Source: DATNPX01 sp036702975
GTDB taxonomy: Bacteria > Cyanobacteriota > Vampirovibrionia > Obscuribacterales > Obscuribacteraceae
DNA: 64,000 nt
Direction of reading: 5' to 3'
Assembly: GCA_036702975.1 (NCBI GenBank)
Contig: DATNPX010000032.1
Coordinates: forward strand, 62,001 to 126,000
Shown here: one piece after another, positions 44,736-53,301 of the stretch
Numbering within the stretch: the first letter of the stretch is position 1
Layout: every line of letters starts with the position of its first letter
Notes under the pieces: model-generated
The model's database searches: none
Told to the model about the DNA's origin: nothing
What the model saw: the letters and a program-made list of their open reading frames with translations, nothing else
Position numbers and translations under genes: made by a program

Positions 44736-44951
44736 ATCAAAGCTGAGTACAGTAAACCTTACAGTTTCAATAAGGTTAGTTTGCGCCATTTTGGGCTCAT
44801 TCGCTGATTGCGAAAAGGTTCACCTGTCGGCAAGATACAGGGTTAACACCGCAAAATTCCTATCGTATTTATCGAGGCGCAAAGCGGGTAGAAAGTTATA
44901 GCATTGCAGCATAATAGAGATTACCGCGGGTTCCCGTAATTGGAGGAATTT

Positions 44952-45890
44952 ATGAGCGTTATACAGCCTACGACGAGACGCAAATTTCCGCGCATAACCT
45001 CTTCAGCGTTCGAACATCCAGCGGATAGAGCTGCTTTAGAAGCAGTGAAAAAGATCCCGGTTATCGACAAAGTCTTTTCCAAGTTAATTGAACTCGGCTA
45101 CGAGCGCATACTCAGAGTACAGTTGCTCGGTGGTTGCGTCCATGTGACGCCAAAGCAGTGCCCAAAGATCTACAAAATGTTCAAGGAAGCAGCCGACATC
45201 CTTGATATGCATGAACCAGATCTATTTATCGGCAACAGCCCATTTCCAAACGCTGTGACAATGGGTGTGGAGCGCCCATTTATCATGCTCCACTCCTCTT
45301 TAATCGATCTGCTCGAAGAAGACGAGTTGATGGCCGTCATTGGACATGAATTGGGTCACGTGAAAGCAGGGCATGTACTCTACAAAACTATAGTAGTCTT
45401 CCTCGCCAGCGTACTCCACGCCACTATGGGCTTAGGCAGAGTAGCCACGGCAGGCTTAGAAATCGCACTCTATGACTGGAATCGCAAGTCGGAGTTAACA
45501 GCTGACAGAGCAGAGCTTCTCGTCGTCCAAGATGTGGAAGCCAGCATCCGCTTGCACATGAAGCTGGCATGCGGTTCGAAGACTGTCTACAACCAAATCA
45601 ATCACGAAGAATTCTTGAGACAAGCCGATGCTTATGAAGAACTCGACCACAGTACCCTCAACAAGATTTACAAGTTGCTGCACGAGATATGGCTCACCCA
45701 CCCGGTTCCCGTGTTTAGAGCCAAAGAGGCCAAAGCTTGGTCAGAAAGCAAGCAATTTAAAGAGATCATGGCCGGACGCTATCCAACCGAAGAACCGGGT
45801 ACTACAATTAGAACCTGCCCCCACTGCGGTGCTAAACTGAGCCCATCATTCTTTTTCTGTCCGGACTGCGGCAAAAATGCTCGAGTTTAA
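44952..45890 (+). CDS. M48-family zinc metallopeptidase with C-terminal zinc ribbon
   Basis: The 312-aa protein has the M48 motif AVIGHELGHVKAGH (zinc His132, Glu133, His136) and the third ligand in ELTADRAELLV. A membrane-associating hydrophobic stretch follows (TIVVFLASVLHATMGLG). The C-terminus carries a zinc ribbon (CPHCGAKLSPSFFFCPDCGK). M48 peptidases (HtpX/Oma1-like) act in membrane-protein quality control. ATG 44952 has GGAGGAA 6 bases upstream, so the frame opening at TTG 44940 is not used. The next gene also encodes a zinc ribbon. Confidence 0.88.
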   Translation: MSVIQPTTRRKFPRITSSAFEHPADRAALEAVKKIPVIDKVFSKLIELGYERILRVQLLGGCVHVTPKQCPKIYKMFKEAADILDMHEPDLFIGNSPFPNAVTMGVERPFIMLHSSLIDLLEEDELMAVIGHELGHVKAGHVLYKTIVVFLASVLHATMGLGRVATAGLEIALYDWNRKSELTADRAELLVVQDVEASIRLHMKLACGSKTVYNQINHEEFLRQADAYEELDHSTLNKIYKLLHEIWLTHPVPVFRAKEAKAWSESKQFKEIMAGRYPTEEPGTTIRTCPHCGAKLSPSFFFCPDCGKNARV

Positions 45891-45958
45891 TGCAACTCGT
45901 AGGCGTTTGGTTGTAATTGATTAGTCAAATAAATCCAAATCCACTCAGGAGATAGACA

Positions 45959-46441
45959 ATGTCAATTTTTGATGACTTGGTTCAAGGAGTCGGTCGCGAA
46001 GTGACAAAAGTACAGGCGCGCTCGCAAGAGATGTTGCATGCTTACAACTTGCAAAACCAAATCAAGGACATTGAACGCAAACGCACTGCCAAATTACTCG
46101 AGCTTGGCCGCATGGTTTGCGACAAGTATGTGCGCGGAGAAGAGATATCCGAAGACGTATTCAAAGACAAAGCGAATGAAGTAATTGCATTTGAGCACGA
46201 GATAGGCATTCTGCAAGCGGAGATAGATCAGTCTAAAGTCGCCTCCGATCCCAATGCATCCGCTTCAGCTAAGGCGGAGGCCAAAGCTGGATTTACTCCG
46301 ACTCCAGGTTATCAATGTCCCCGCTGTCAGGCGCCGGCAAGCCGAGATAAATCATTCTGCCCAGTCTGCGGCGAATCGCTTAAGAAAAGCTCTTCCAGTT
46401 CAGGCGATGACATTATCGATGTCGAGCCAAACAACAATTAA
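45959..46441 (+). CDS. Coiled-coil protein with C-terminal zinc ribbon
   Basis: The 160-aa protein has an N-terminal helical region (VQGVGREVTKVQARSQEMLHAYNLQNQIKDIERKRTAKLLELGRMV), a second helix, an Ala/Lys linker and a zinc ribbon (CPRCQAPASRDKSFCPVCGESL), ending in an acidic tail. No enzyme motif is seen. It follows the M48 gene by 68 bases, and both have similar ribbons, so they may act together. AGGAG before ATG 45959 supports the start. Confidence 0.75.
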   Translation: MSIFDDLVQGVGREVTKVQARSQEMLHAYNLQNQIKDIERKRTAKLLELGRMVCDKYVRGEEISEDVFKDKANEVIAFEHEIGILQAEIDQSKVASDPNASASAKAEAKAGFTPTPGYQCPRCQAPASRDKSFCPVCGESLKKSSSSSGDDIIDVEPNNN

Positions 46442-46455
46442 ATTAAGAGCAATCG

Positions 46456-46490
46456 GTCACTATTTGCAGTGACTAACTAACTAACTAACT
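46456..46490. other. Hairpin followed by (CTAA)n repeat
   Basis: GTCACT (46456-46461) and AGTGAC (46468-46473) form a 6-bp stem, immediately followed by four and a half CTAA units (46473-46490). It lies between the zinc-ribbon gene and the gene at 46503, whose ribosome-site region it occupies. Confidence 0.6.
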
Positions 46491-46502
46491 ATTCACCGAC
46501 AA

Positions 46503-46946
46503 GTGAACGATCTTTCTGTTTTGCCTGAGACGGAAGAAGGCTACGCCGAGTTCGTCCGTCAGTTTCGAGAGTGCACGCTGCCGAAATCACGTTGGCAGCA
46601 TGCAGCGCACCTGCTCATCGCATTGTGGTACGCAGACGAATACAAAGAGGATGCACTGCCAATGGTGCGGCTGGCGATCCTCAAATACAACGAAAGCACT
46701 GGCGGACGAAACACGGAAACGGAAGGATATCATGAGACGGTAACGGTCTTCTGGATGCGTATGGTCCAAGTTTTTCTGCGCGACAAAAGAAACGAGCGTC
46801 CGCTTCACGAAGTTGCCGCTGATTTGATAGCCGAATACTCATTCCGAAAAAATCTTTTCAGAGAGTACTACAGCTTTGACCTGATGAAATCCACTGAGGC
46901 GCGGCAACGGTGGGTCTCTCCCGACCTGCGCCGGCTGCCGCTCTAG
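46503..46946 (+). CDS. Conserved hypothetical protein
   Basis: The 147-aa all-helical protein with GTG start contains conserved-looking patterns: RECTLPKSRWQHAAHLLIALWYADEYKEDALPMVRLAILKYNESTGG and GYHETVTVFWMRMVQVFL. These patterns occur in a widespread family of unknown function that I cannot name. No signal peptide or membrane segment. It precedes rnhA by 52 bases. Confidence 0.7.
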   Translation: MNDLSVLPETEEGYAEFVRQFRECTLPKSRWQHAAHLLIALWYADEYKEDALPMVRLAILKYNESTGGRNTETEGYHETVTVFWMRMVQVFLRDKRNERPLHEVAADLIAEYSFRKNLFREYYSFDLMKSTEARQRWVSPDLRRLPL

Positions 46947-46998
46947 AATCGCTGGCCTGCTATGATCATCACTCGCATAGCACCAATCGGACACGAGG

Positions 46999-47802
46999 AT
47001 GAGTCGAAGCTCGATGAACAGCCAATCATCAATTACGATATTTACAGACGGCGCTTGCAAAGGCAATCCCGGGCCAGGCGGCTGGGGATGCATAATCGCA
47101 ACACCAGATGGCAACATTCGAGAGATGGGTGGCGGAGCCAAAGATACGACAAACAATCGTATGGAAATGGCTGCAGCAATAAGAGCGTTGGATGCGCTGG
47201 AGCTGAAGTCCCCTTGTCCAATATTGCTATATACCGATTCCACTTATTTGATTCGCGGCGTCACTCAGTGGATCTGGGGCTGGCGTGCGCGCGGATGGAA
47301 AACTGCAGAAGGTAAGGATGTTGCAAATCGCGACCTTTGGCAGGACATCTTGCAAGCAGTCACGCGATTAAAGCCCTCGACTATTGAGTGGAGATACGTG
47401 CGAGGACACTCAGGCTATCCAGGCAACGAACGCTGCGACGAGATTGCCGTGTCTTTTGCCAGCGGCAAAAATGAACCGTTGTATACAGGCCCAGGTGACG
47501 GGTACTTTGTCGACCTGACGCATTTACCAGAAGCAGAAGCATTGCCAGAAGGAAAAAAACTAGGCAGCGAACGCGGCAAGAGCGAATCGACGGGGAAAGG
47601 GAGCGCGGGCAATGCAGTCACATATCTGAGCTACCGCGGAGACGAAGTAACTCGCTTTAAAACGTGGGCTGAATGCGAACGTCATGTTAAAGGACAGCCT
47701 AACGTCAAGTATAAAAAAGCGAAGTCAGCACAAGAAGAACGTGAGATCCTTATCAGTTGGGGATTGGCACCAACGACTAGCATTCGCAACTCTGGCTCTT
47801 AG
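46999..47802 (+). CDS. rnhA: Ribonuclease HI with C-terminal viroplasmin-like domain
   Basis: Cleaves RNA in RNA-DNA hybrids. The four catalytic acids are in FTDGACKGNPGPGGWG (Asp), TTNNRMEMAAAIRAL (Glu), LLYTDSTYLIRGVTQWIWGW (Asp) and YVRGHSGYPGNERCDEIA (His/Asp). After a Glu/Ser/Gly-rich linker, residues about 205-260 resemble the RNase H hybrid-binding (viroplasmin) domain: TYLSYRGDEVTRFKTWAECERHVKGQPNVKYKKAKSAQEEREIL. In eukaryotic RNase H1 this domain is N-terminal, here C-terminal. Total 267 aa; ATG 46999 or 47014 as start. Confidence 0.93.
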   Translation: MSRSSMNSQSSITIFTDGACKGNPGPGGWGCIIATPDGNIREMGGGAKDTTNNRMEMAAAIRALDALELKSPCPILLYTDSTYLIRGVTQWIWGWRARGWKTAEGKDVANRDLWQDILQAVTRLKPSTIEWRYVRGHSGYPGNERCDEIAVSFASGKNEPLYTGPGDGYFVDLTHLPEAEALPEGKKLGSERGKSESTGKGSAGNAVTYLSYRGDEVTRFKTWAECERHVKGQPNVKYKKAKSAQEEREILISWGLAPTTSIRNSGS

Positions 47803-47815
47803 TAGAACAGAATCG

Positions 47816-47833
47816 GCGGCGAGTTTGCCGCTT
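47816..47833. terminator. Weak terminator-like hairpin between converging genes
   Basis: GCGGC (47816-47820) and GCCGC (47827-47831) with a 6-base loop and three following Ts lie between the rnhA stop and the GGDEF gene stop. The stem is short; it may end either transcript. Confidence 0.3.
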
Positions 47834-47859
47834 TGAACAACGAATCCGACTCTATAGTA

Positions 47860-49509
47860 TTAGGTTTCGGCCGAGGAAGCAGCCGGCGAAGGCGACTTCG
47901 CAGGCACGGCACCGCCGTTATCAACAAGAACTGTCGAAGTCTTTACTTGATTGCGACCACTCTGCTTCGCGACATAGAGAGCTTCATCAGCTCGTTTGAG
48001 CAAAATATCAGGATCGTCTGCGTGATGAGGGTAGGTTGCGACTCCGATACTGGCAGAGATATTCCCTACATCAGTCAAAAAGACGTCGTTGATCAGCCGG
48101 CGAAGCCGTTCCGCAAGCTGTTCTGCCATGTCGAGGTCAGTGTTGGGCAGCAGCACGCAAAACTCTTCGCCTCCGTATCTGGCTGGCAGATCGACAGAAC
48201 GAGAGGATTGACGCAAGACACTGCCGATAGATTTAATCGCTTCATCACCGGCCTGGTGCCCGTAAGTATCGTTTATTTTCTTCAGATGATCGAGGTCGAT
48301 AAGGACCAATGAAAGCGGCTGTTCATAGCGTTTCGCACGCTCAAACTCGCGTGCCAACATTTCGTTGAAACTGCGGCGATTTGCAACTCCGGTCAAACCG
48401 TCTATGACGGCCTGGCGTTCTCTTTCCTGATGCAATTCAGCATTTTCAATCGCCACCGACAGATGGTCAGCAAGCGAGCCGAACAAACTCATATCATCAA
48501 TGCTCCAGGCTCGCGCATCTATGCAATCCTGCAAGAAAAGTACGCCGAGTACACGTTCGCGCATGATAATTGGAACGACCAAGCCTGAACGAATACCAAG
48601 TTTCGCCAAAAAGACTCTGTCGTAGGGGCATTGATTGTCCGATTCCGGTTCAATGAGGACTTCGGGCGTAGTGCGAGTCAACGCCACTCTTGTAAAATCG
48701 GCTCCTTCTTTGCCAAGAAACAGCTCGCGTACTGAAGGAAACGTGTCTTTTGCAAATTCGTAAACCTGCACACTATCAGCATTCTCAACAGCGCGCAATA
48801 GAATACAACGACTCAAGCTCAAAGTGGTGCCAAGTCGCTCAACTGTCGTATCAAGAACTTCTTGAATGTGAACGGAGCTGCGAACAGCGTTGCTTATCCA
48901 ATAGACCATCTTCTCGCGAGCCAGCTGGCGATTGCGCATGGTATCGCGAGCGGTGAGATCATGAATCAACTTTATCGTTTGCTCTTCGAGCATGCTGGTT
49001 TTGTCTTCCATCTGCTCATATTGGCTGCGCAAGCGCTCGTTTTCACGTTGGAGCTCGCGATACTCCCAGGCGTTTTTAAGAGCTGTGGAAAATGGATAGG
49101 TCTGAAGCTCAGGCTCGGCTTCTTCTTCGTCAAGCTCGCTGGCACCAAAAATAAGAATGCAAGCACAAAGCTGTTTGTCATCTCGCACCTGATATGCAAA
49201 AGCAGGCGAAAGCTCTGAGCTAGCACCGGTCTTCAGCTTAAACTCGGCAAAAGGCTCATCTTCAGACTCTGCTTCATCGAAATCATCGACAAAGGTATCG
49301 CAAAGTTTGGGCAGGTCCCGTTTCCGAGAACCAAAGTAAAAGCGGTCGCCAAAGCTCTCGAGGTCTGAATCCCACATGAGAACTGCAATTCCCGGCGGGT
49401 CTTCAGCGACAGCACCGATAATCTCGGCGACGCAATCGGTCACATCGTCGAGATTGATCGACGAAAGCAACTTTATCTTCAGTGTAGGGGTGTCGTTCAC
49501 GGTATGCAT
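47860..49509 (-). CDS. GAF-GGDEF diguanylate cyclase
   Basis: Probable active c-di-GMP synthase of 549 aa. An N-terminal sensor-like region (about 1-130) is followed by a coiled coil (about 130-180), a GAF domain (about 190-350: VHIQEVLDTTVERLGTTLSLSRCILLRA...RSGLVVPIIMRERVLGVLFLQ) and a GGDEF domain with intact RYGGEEFCVLLPNT (GGEEF, residues 446-450). An RxxD product-inhibition site (RSVD, 437-440) lies five residues before it. The frame is open back to 49848, but that part would overlap the oppositely oriented gene at 49711, so ATG 49509 is preferred. It is the only GGDEF protein in the window with a canonical active site. Confidence 0.88.
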   Translation of the reverse strand: MHTVNDTPTLKIKLLSSINLDDVTDCVAEIIGAVAEDPPGIAVLMWDSDLESFGDRFYFGSRKRDLPKLCDTFVDDFDEAESEDEPFAEFKLKTGASSELSPAFAYQVRDDKQLCACILIFGASELDEEEAEPELQTYPFSTALKNAWEYRELQRENERLRSQYEQMEDKTSMLEEQTIKLIHDLTARDTMRNRQLAREKMVYWISNAVRSSVHIQEVLDTTVERLGTTLSLSRCILLRAVENADSVQVYEFAKDTFPSVRELFLGKEGADFTRVALTRTTPEVLIEPESDNQCPYDRVFLAKLGIRSGLVVPIIMRERVLGVLFLQDCIDARAWSIDDMSLFGSLADHLSVAIENAELHQERERQAVIDGLTGVANRRSFNEMLAREFERAKRYEQPLSLVLIDLDHLKKINDTYGHQAGDEAIKSIGSVLRQSSRSVDLPARYGGEEFCVLLPNTDLDMAEQLAERLRRLINDVFLTDVGNISASIGVATYPHHADDPDILLKRADEALYVAKQSGRNQVKTSTVLVDNGGAVPAKSPSPAASSAET

Positions 49510-49710
49510 TCTGCAATAATGTGCCCAGCACTGCCACCGGCGAATCATTTTATGGCTTCTCACGCCAATGAAGGCAGATCTTGCGCATTTTTTTGAATTA
49601 ATTGGACTTTGGCAGGAGCGCCAGCACACAGCCAAGACAGTGAAAATCTGCTCGCACCGCTTCCGATAATTGCTAAAATTAGTTGTCAGCTGAGGATTAG
49701 AGGTAGCCAG

Positions 49711-50139
49711 ATGCCTTTCACGCCGAAATTCGCACCGAAATATGCACCCAAATTTGCCGGACCGACGGTTCTCGAGAGGGTGATTGCCGGGTTCTGCTAC
49801 TTCAGTTGCGGATTGGTCGGTCTCATCTACATTTTGTTGACAGGACAAACGGGCAGGCAGACAGACTTTTTCCGATTCAACTTCCTGCAGTCGATCGTGC
49901 TCGGACTGCTCGGAATCCTGGCTGGCTATGCAGGCAATCTGGTCATACAGATGCTTGGTGGAGCTGTTGGTATTTTCAGTTCAACAGCGGCAAATATGAT
50001 GACAAGCCCAATAGCCCTTCTGCAGGCTCTACTGCAGGGACTTTATTACATACTAGTACTGTACGGCGCCATCTGGGCATTTTTAGGAAAGCAAGCGCAA
50101 ATCCCACTATTGACCAAGTTAGTTCGGCAACAAATGTGA
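49711..50139 (+). CDS. Tic20/Ycf60-like membrane protein
   Basis: The 142-aa membrane protein has about four helices. The N-terminus is repetitive (PKFAPKYAPKFA). The stretch VLERVIAGFCYFSCGLVGLIY and FFRFNFLQSIVLGLL match the pattern of the Tic20/Ycf60 family (xRFNxxQAxxL), known from cyanobacteria and as part of the plastid import channel. The match is by pattern, so moderate. ATG 49711 has GAGGT upstream; the frame is open from 49609. The stop overlaps the next gene's GTG by 4 bases. Confidence 0.65.
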   Translation: MPFTPKFAPKYAPKFAGPTVLERVIAGFCYFSCGLVGLIYILLTGQTGRQTDFFRFNFLQSIVLGLLGILAGYAGNLVIQMLGGAVGIFSSTAANMMTSPIALLQALLQGLYYILVLYGAIWAFLGKQAQIPLLTKLVRQQM

Positions 50140-51467
50140 TCGATACAACTGAAATAGTTAAAAGAGCAGGCAAAAGACGCAGATTTCGCGTCCTCGCCTC
50201 CGGCTCCGTCTTGTTTGCGGCCGTGGTTTTGAACAGTCAGGTGGCGCGCTCACAACCTCAGTATGTTGGTCCAAGCATTCTCCCCCCCGCACCGGATGCG
50301 ATCTTTGGCGGCAATCCGTTTCAAGGACTGGGACGATCCGATGATCCAGGTCCCAGCCGCGAGAAACAATTTGGTTACCCCACCTACAATGATTCTGCCT
50401 TTAACGCTAATCATATGCAGGATCAGCCAGCACCCACTTTTTACTCAAACAGCTATGCCATGTATCCTCACCCAGAAGAAGCAACGACGGGGATCGGCAC
50501 AGGAGCAGGAATAGCGCCTTTCCCTGTGAGCGGGCCTGGCGGTGGAACTTTCGCAAACGAAATAGGAACCACAACCGGAAGTGGCTCGCCATCAGGTTCT
50601 GGCATTACCGCAAGTGACCGCCTGAGCCAAGGTTATGGTGCAAGCGTTGCGCCTGGTACAAGCCCACAGCCAGGTGGCGGAGGACTTGGAGGATCTGGTG
50701 GACCTGGTGGAACCGCCGGAAGTGGCGGGGCTGCTGGAGTTGGTGGATTCGGGCCGGGCAGCGGCGGAGCCAATCCGAATGGGCTGCCTGAAGGCTACGT
50801 ACCAACAAGTTCGCTGGATACACCGACAAAGCAAACGAGTACGCCACAGGAAAACGGCTGGCCATCTGGGAACCCGGCAGGAACATCAACATTCTCAAAC
50901 AATTCGACCTTCGCACCTGGCTTTGGCGGACAAGCAGGATATGGCACACCGCTGACTCCAGACGAGATAACTCAAAAACAAGCAGGTAATCCGAACACCG
51001 CAGCCAGACAAGCATTTATTGACGCCAATACCCCTCAAACACGGTCAGCAGAAGCGAAAGGTAACCGCTTATTGACTGACTTGGTCGCGCGCCGGGGTCA
51101 GAGTGGCAATAATAGCGTCGGCGGAAACGAAGATAAAAAATCACCATATGCGATACCGCCGCAACCAGAGACACCACTTTCCTACAGTGGCATAAGTGGT
51201 AAAAGCGACATTCCGGGCAAGCACCCTCTCGGAGAGGCAATAAATGACATCAAGGGAGGGCGATTGCAAGACGCCATGAATCACCTGAACGAAATATTGC
51301 AAAACGACCAGGACAATGCCAACGCACATTACTTGAAGGCTGTGGTCTCAGTCTTAACACGCAACTTCGACCAGGCGAAAGAAGAGTATCAAGAGACTTT
51401 GCGATTGAGCCACAACGGCGAACTGACTCGCCGGGCTCAACTTGGTCTTAGCAAATTGACTCACTAA
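50136..51467 (+). CDS. Exported glycine-rich protein with C-terminal TPR
   Basis: The 443-aa protein starts at GTG 50136, overlapping the previous stop (GTGA), and has a signal peptide (KRRRFRVLASGSVLFAAVVLNSQVARSQP). The middle (about residues 40-340) is low-complexity, rich in Gly, Pro, Ser, Thr and Asn. The last 75 residues form TPR helices (GRLQDAMNHLNEILQNDQDNANAHYLKAVVSVLTRNFDQAKEEYQETLRLS). No catalytic motif. The 3' end overlaps the convergent GDPD gene by 20 bases. Confidence 0.8.
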   Translation: MIDTTEIVKRAGKRRRFRVLASGSVLFAAVVLNSQVARSQPQYVGPSILPPAPDAIFGGNPFQGLGRSDDPGPSREKQFGYPTYNDSAFNANHMQDQPAPTFYSNSYAMYPHPEEATTGIGTGAGIAPFPVSGPGGGTFANEIGTTTGSGSPSGSGITASDRLSQGYGASVAPGTSPQPGGGGLGGSGGPGGTAGSGGAAGVGGFGPGSGGANPNGLPEGYVPTSSLDTPTKQTSTPQENGWPSGNPAGTSTFSNNSTFAPGFGGQAGYGTPLTPDEITQKQAGNPNTAARQAFIDANTPQTRSAEAKGNRLLTDLVARRGQSGNNSVGGNEDKKSPYAIPPQPETPLSYSGISGKSDIPGKHPLGEAINDIKGGRLQDAMNHLNEILQNDQDNANAHYLKAVVSVLTRNFDQAKEEYQETLRLSHNGELTRRAQLGLSKLTH

Positions 51468-52206
51468 CGAGCGTCAATTGGTCAAGAAATTCAATCAGTC
51501 CATCGGGATCATCGGTGATGATACCATCGACATTCGCCTCTAGCGCCTGCTTCCAGTCGTCTGGTCCGTTGACTGTCCATGTATTCACTTTCAACTCGAT
51601 CAAGTGCGCCTCTTCGACCGCATCCGGGCGCAATAACTCGAACTCTGGATGCCAGAAGTTCGCGTTCAAGGCCGCGCTGTAACCGCTTATATCATGCAAA
51701 ACGCCGGCGCTCAAAATAGCGACTTCCAGATCGCTCTTCTCCGAGACAGCCTTGAGAAGTTGATGGTCAAAGCTGCTTATTATCAATTGATCGGGGTATT
51801 TGTAGTGCCCGATTGTCTGCAGTAAATCGTCTTCAATACCAGGATAATCGACTGGGCAGTTTTTAACTTCGATGTTGACCACTACTGTTCCATCGACCAA
51901 ATCTAAAACTTCCAGAAGCGTTGGAACGCGCTCAGACTCAAACTCTGGACGATACCAAGCGCCGGCACTCAGCTTCTTCAAGTCATCGAGGGTGGTATCA
52001 GCTAGACGTCCCTGCCCATTTGTCGTTCGAGCAAGAGTGACATCATGAAAGACAACGAGCTCCCCGGAAGCACAACGCTGGACATCAAGCTCGATACCAT
52101 GCACTCCGGCTTTCATTGCTCCTGCAAACGCCACCAGAGTGTTCTCAGGATAATGTGCGCGCCCACCGCGATGAGCAAAAACCTTGACCTTTGCAGGACT
52201 GATCAT
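51448..52206 (-). CDS. Glycerophosphodiester phosphodiesterase
   Basis: Hydrolyses glycerophosphodiesters to glycerol 3-phosphate and an alcohol. The GDPD motifs are present: FAHRGGRAHYPENTLVAFAGAMKAGVHGIELDVQ, LVVFHDVTLARTTNGQG (metal/catalytic His and acids), VVNIEVKNC and the C-terminal VNTWTVNGPDDWKQALEANVDGIITDDPDGL. The 252 aa are normal; no signal peptide, so cytoplasmic. The ATG lies within the first unit of a pentanucleotide repeat, and no conventional ribosome site is present upstream, which suggests repeat-dependent expression. Confidence 0.93.
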   Translation of the reverse strand: MISPAKVKVFAHRGGRAHYPENTLVAFAGAMKAGVHGIELDVQRCASGELVVFHDVTLARTTNGQGRLADTTLDDLKKLSAGAWYRPEFESERVPTLLEVLDLVDGTVVVNIEVKNCPVDYPGIEDDLLQTIGHYKYPDQLIISSFDHQLLKAVSEKSDLEVAILSAGVLHDISGYSAALNANFWHPEFELLRPDAVEEAHLIELKVNTWTVNGPDDWKQALEANVDGIITDDPDGLIEFLDQLTLVSESIC

Positions 52207-52268
52207 TTCATTTCATTTCATTTCTTGTCTTGTCTTGTCTTGTCTTGACTTGACTTGTCTTGACTTGT
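52204..52268. repeat. Pentanucleotide repeat containing the GDPD start codon
   Basis: Four CATTT units (52204-52223) and nine CTTGT/CTTGA units (52224-52268), on the minus strand ACAAG then AAATG. Each AAATG unit contains an ATG; the upstream three read ATG-AAA-TGA and stop at once, while the last is the GDPD start. Confidence 0.9.
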
Positions 52269-52291
52269 CCGTCTTAGACGTTCATGTCGTC

Positions 52292-52828
52292 TTAGATGCT
52301 TACGACCTTTTGCGGATGAAGTATTCCCATCTTTACTGTCACGATGAGGTTTGGCGGCTGAACAAGAATCTTCTCCAGAGGCAATTCGATGCCGTGTTCG
52401 ACCCCAACTAGACCTTGGATATTATTGAGGACAAGGCGGCCCTTTTCGAGTCCCACTTCGAAATTGATGCGTTCTTTTTGCTTAATCAAGAAGGCGCCCC
52501 ACTTCTCGGTCGTGGGGTGTTCTTTGATGATATCGATGACATTAGAGTACCGGTAAATCTCGCGGACATGCCCGGCCATAATCTTAATAAGCGCGGGAAT
52601 CTCTTCATTGCAAAAAGTTTGCTGCAAAACCGTGTTGATCACTTTTCCGGGCAGCGACTTATTCTCCGGGCGCTCGTGCAGGAAATTGATCACACCCGTA
52701 AACGGATCACTGGCGGTCTTCAAAATTCGCCGAGCGACCTCTACAAGTTCTGATTCCATTTGAGCCAAAGTCTGACGTAAGTGACCGTTATTTGATTCTT
52801 CGCAATGACAATCCACAAGACACCTCAT
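52292..52828 (-). CDS. Hypothetical protein
   Basis: The frame gives 178 aa; ATG 52828 or an internal ATG at residue 24 (MESELVEVARRILKTASDPFTGVINFLHERPENKSLPGKV) may be the start. The protein is mixed alpha/beta, ends in a beta-rich segment (FEVGLEKGRLVLNNIQGLVGVEHGIELPLEKILVQPPNLIVTVKMGIL) and shows no motif, signal or membrane segment that I recognise. It is upstream of the GDPD gene on the same strand. Confidence 0.6.
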   Translation of the reverse strand: MRCLVDCHCEESNNGHLRQTLAQMESELVEVARRILKTASDPFTGVINFLHERPENKSLPGKVINTVLQQTFCNEEIPALIKIMAGHVREIYRYSNVIDIIKEHPTTEKWGAFLIKQKERINFEVGLEKGRLVLNNIQGLVGVEHGIELPLEKILVQPPNLIVTVKMGILHPQKVVSI

Positions 52829-53301
52829 CTTTCTAGAGTCGCTCGAGTTTCCGGTTTCGCTTCAGGTTTGGCTTGCGCCAGAGGAGTGTTTAGTTCACGC
52901 AGGAGCAGTGCGTTTTTGGACTATGGAGCTGTCACGCTGCAAACTTAACTTCAAAGTCGGCTGAAGTAAACACCTGACATCTGATAAACCCGCTCCCGTC
53001 ATGGTTAAAACGATTTTCTACCTAGTCCGATAATTAATTCTCAACTTCTGCCGGGGAGGGCTTTCAGAGCCGCTGCGCAAACAGCTGGCCGGTATTCCCA
53101 AAAGGCTACGCCTACTGGAGATTACGGTTTATATAGTTGAACAGAATGAAAGAAGTGATATCAGCAGGATTTGTTTCCTCAAAACCCTCTTAGAGTCTAA
53201 AAAAACCTACCTAATTGAGGAAACGAAACCAATCAGAGCTAAAATTCTAGTGCGCGGCAGTGATGTGCCGTTTGATCAGTCAGGTTTGAGTGAGAGGTCT
53301 C
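52829..53301. other. Intergenic region, no gene seen
   Basis: About 470 bases between two divergent genes. Only short local inverted repeats are visible (for example AGGCTACGCCT near 53104). It must hold the promoters for both genes; no convincing boxes or ORF could be picked. Confidence 0.4.

Noticed and set aside
49510..49848. N-terminal extension of the GAF-GGDEF protein
   Set aside because: It would overlap the oppositely oriented Tic20-like gene and has no domain pattern.
52920..53280. Possible c-di-GMP or cobalamin riboswitch in the long leader before the exported protein
   Set aside because: None of the conserved riboswitch cores could be found; only short local inverted repeats.
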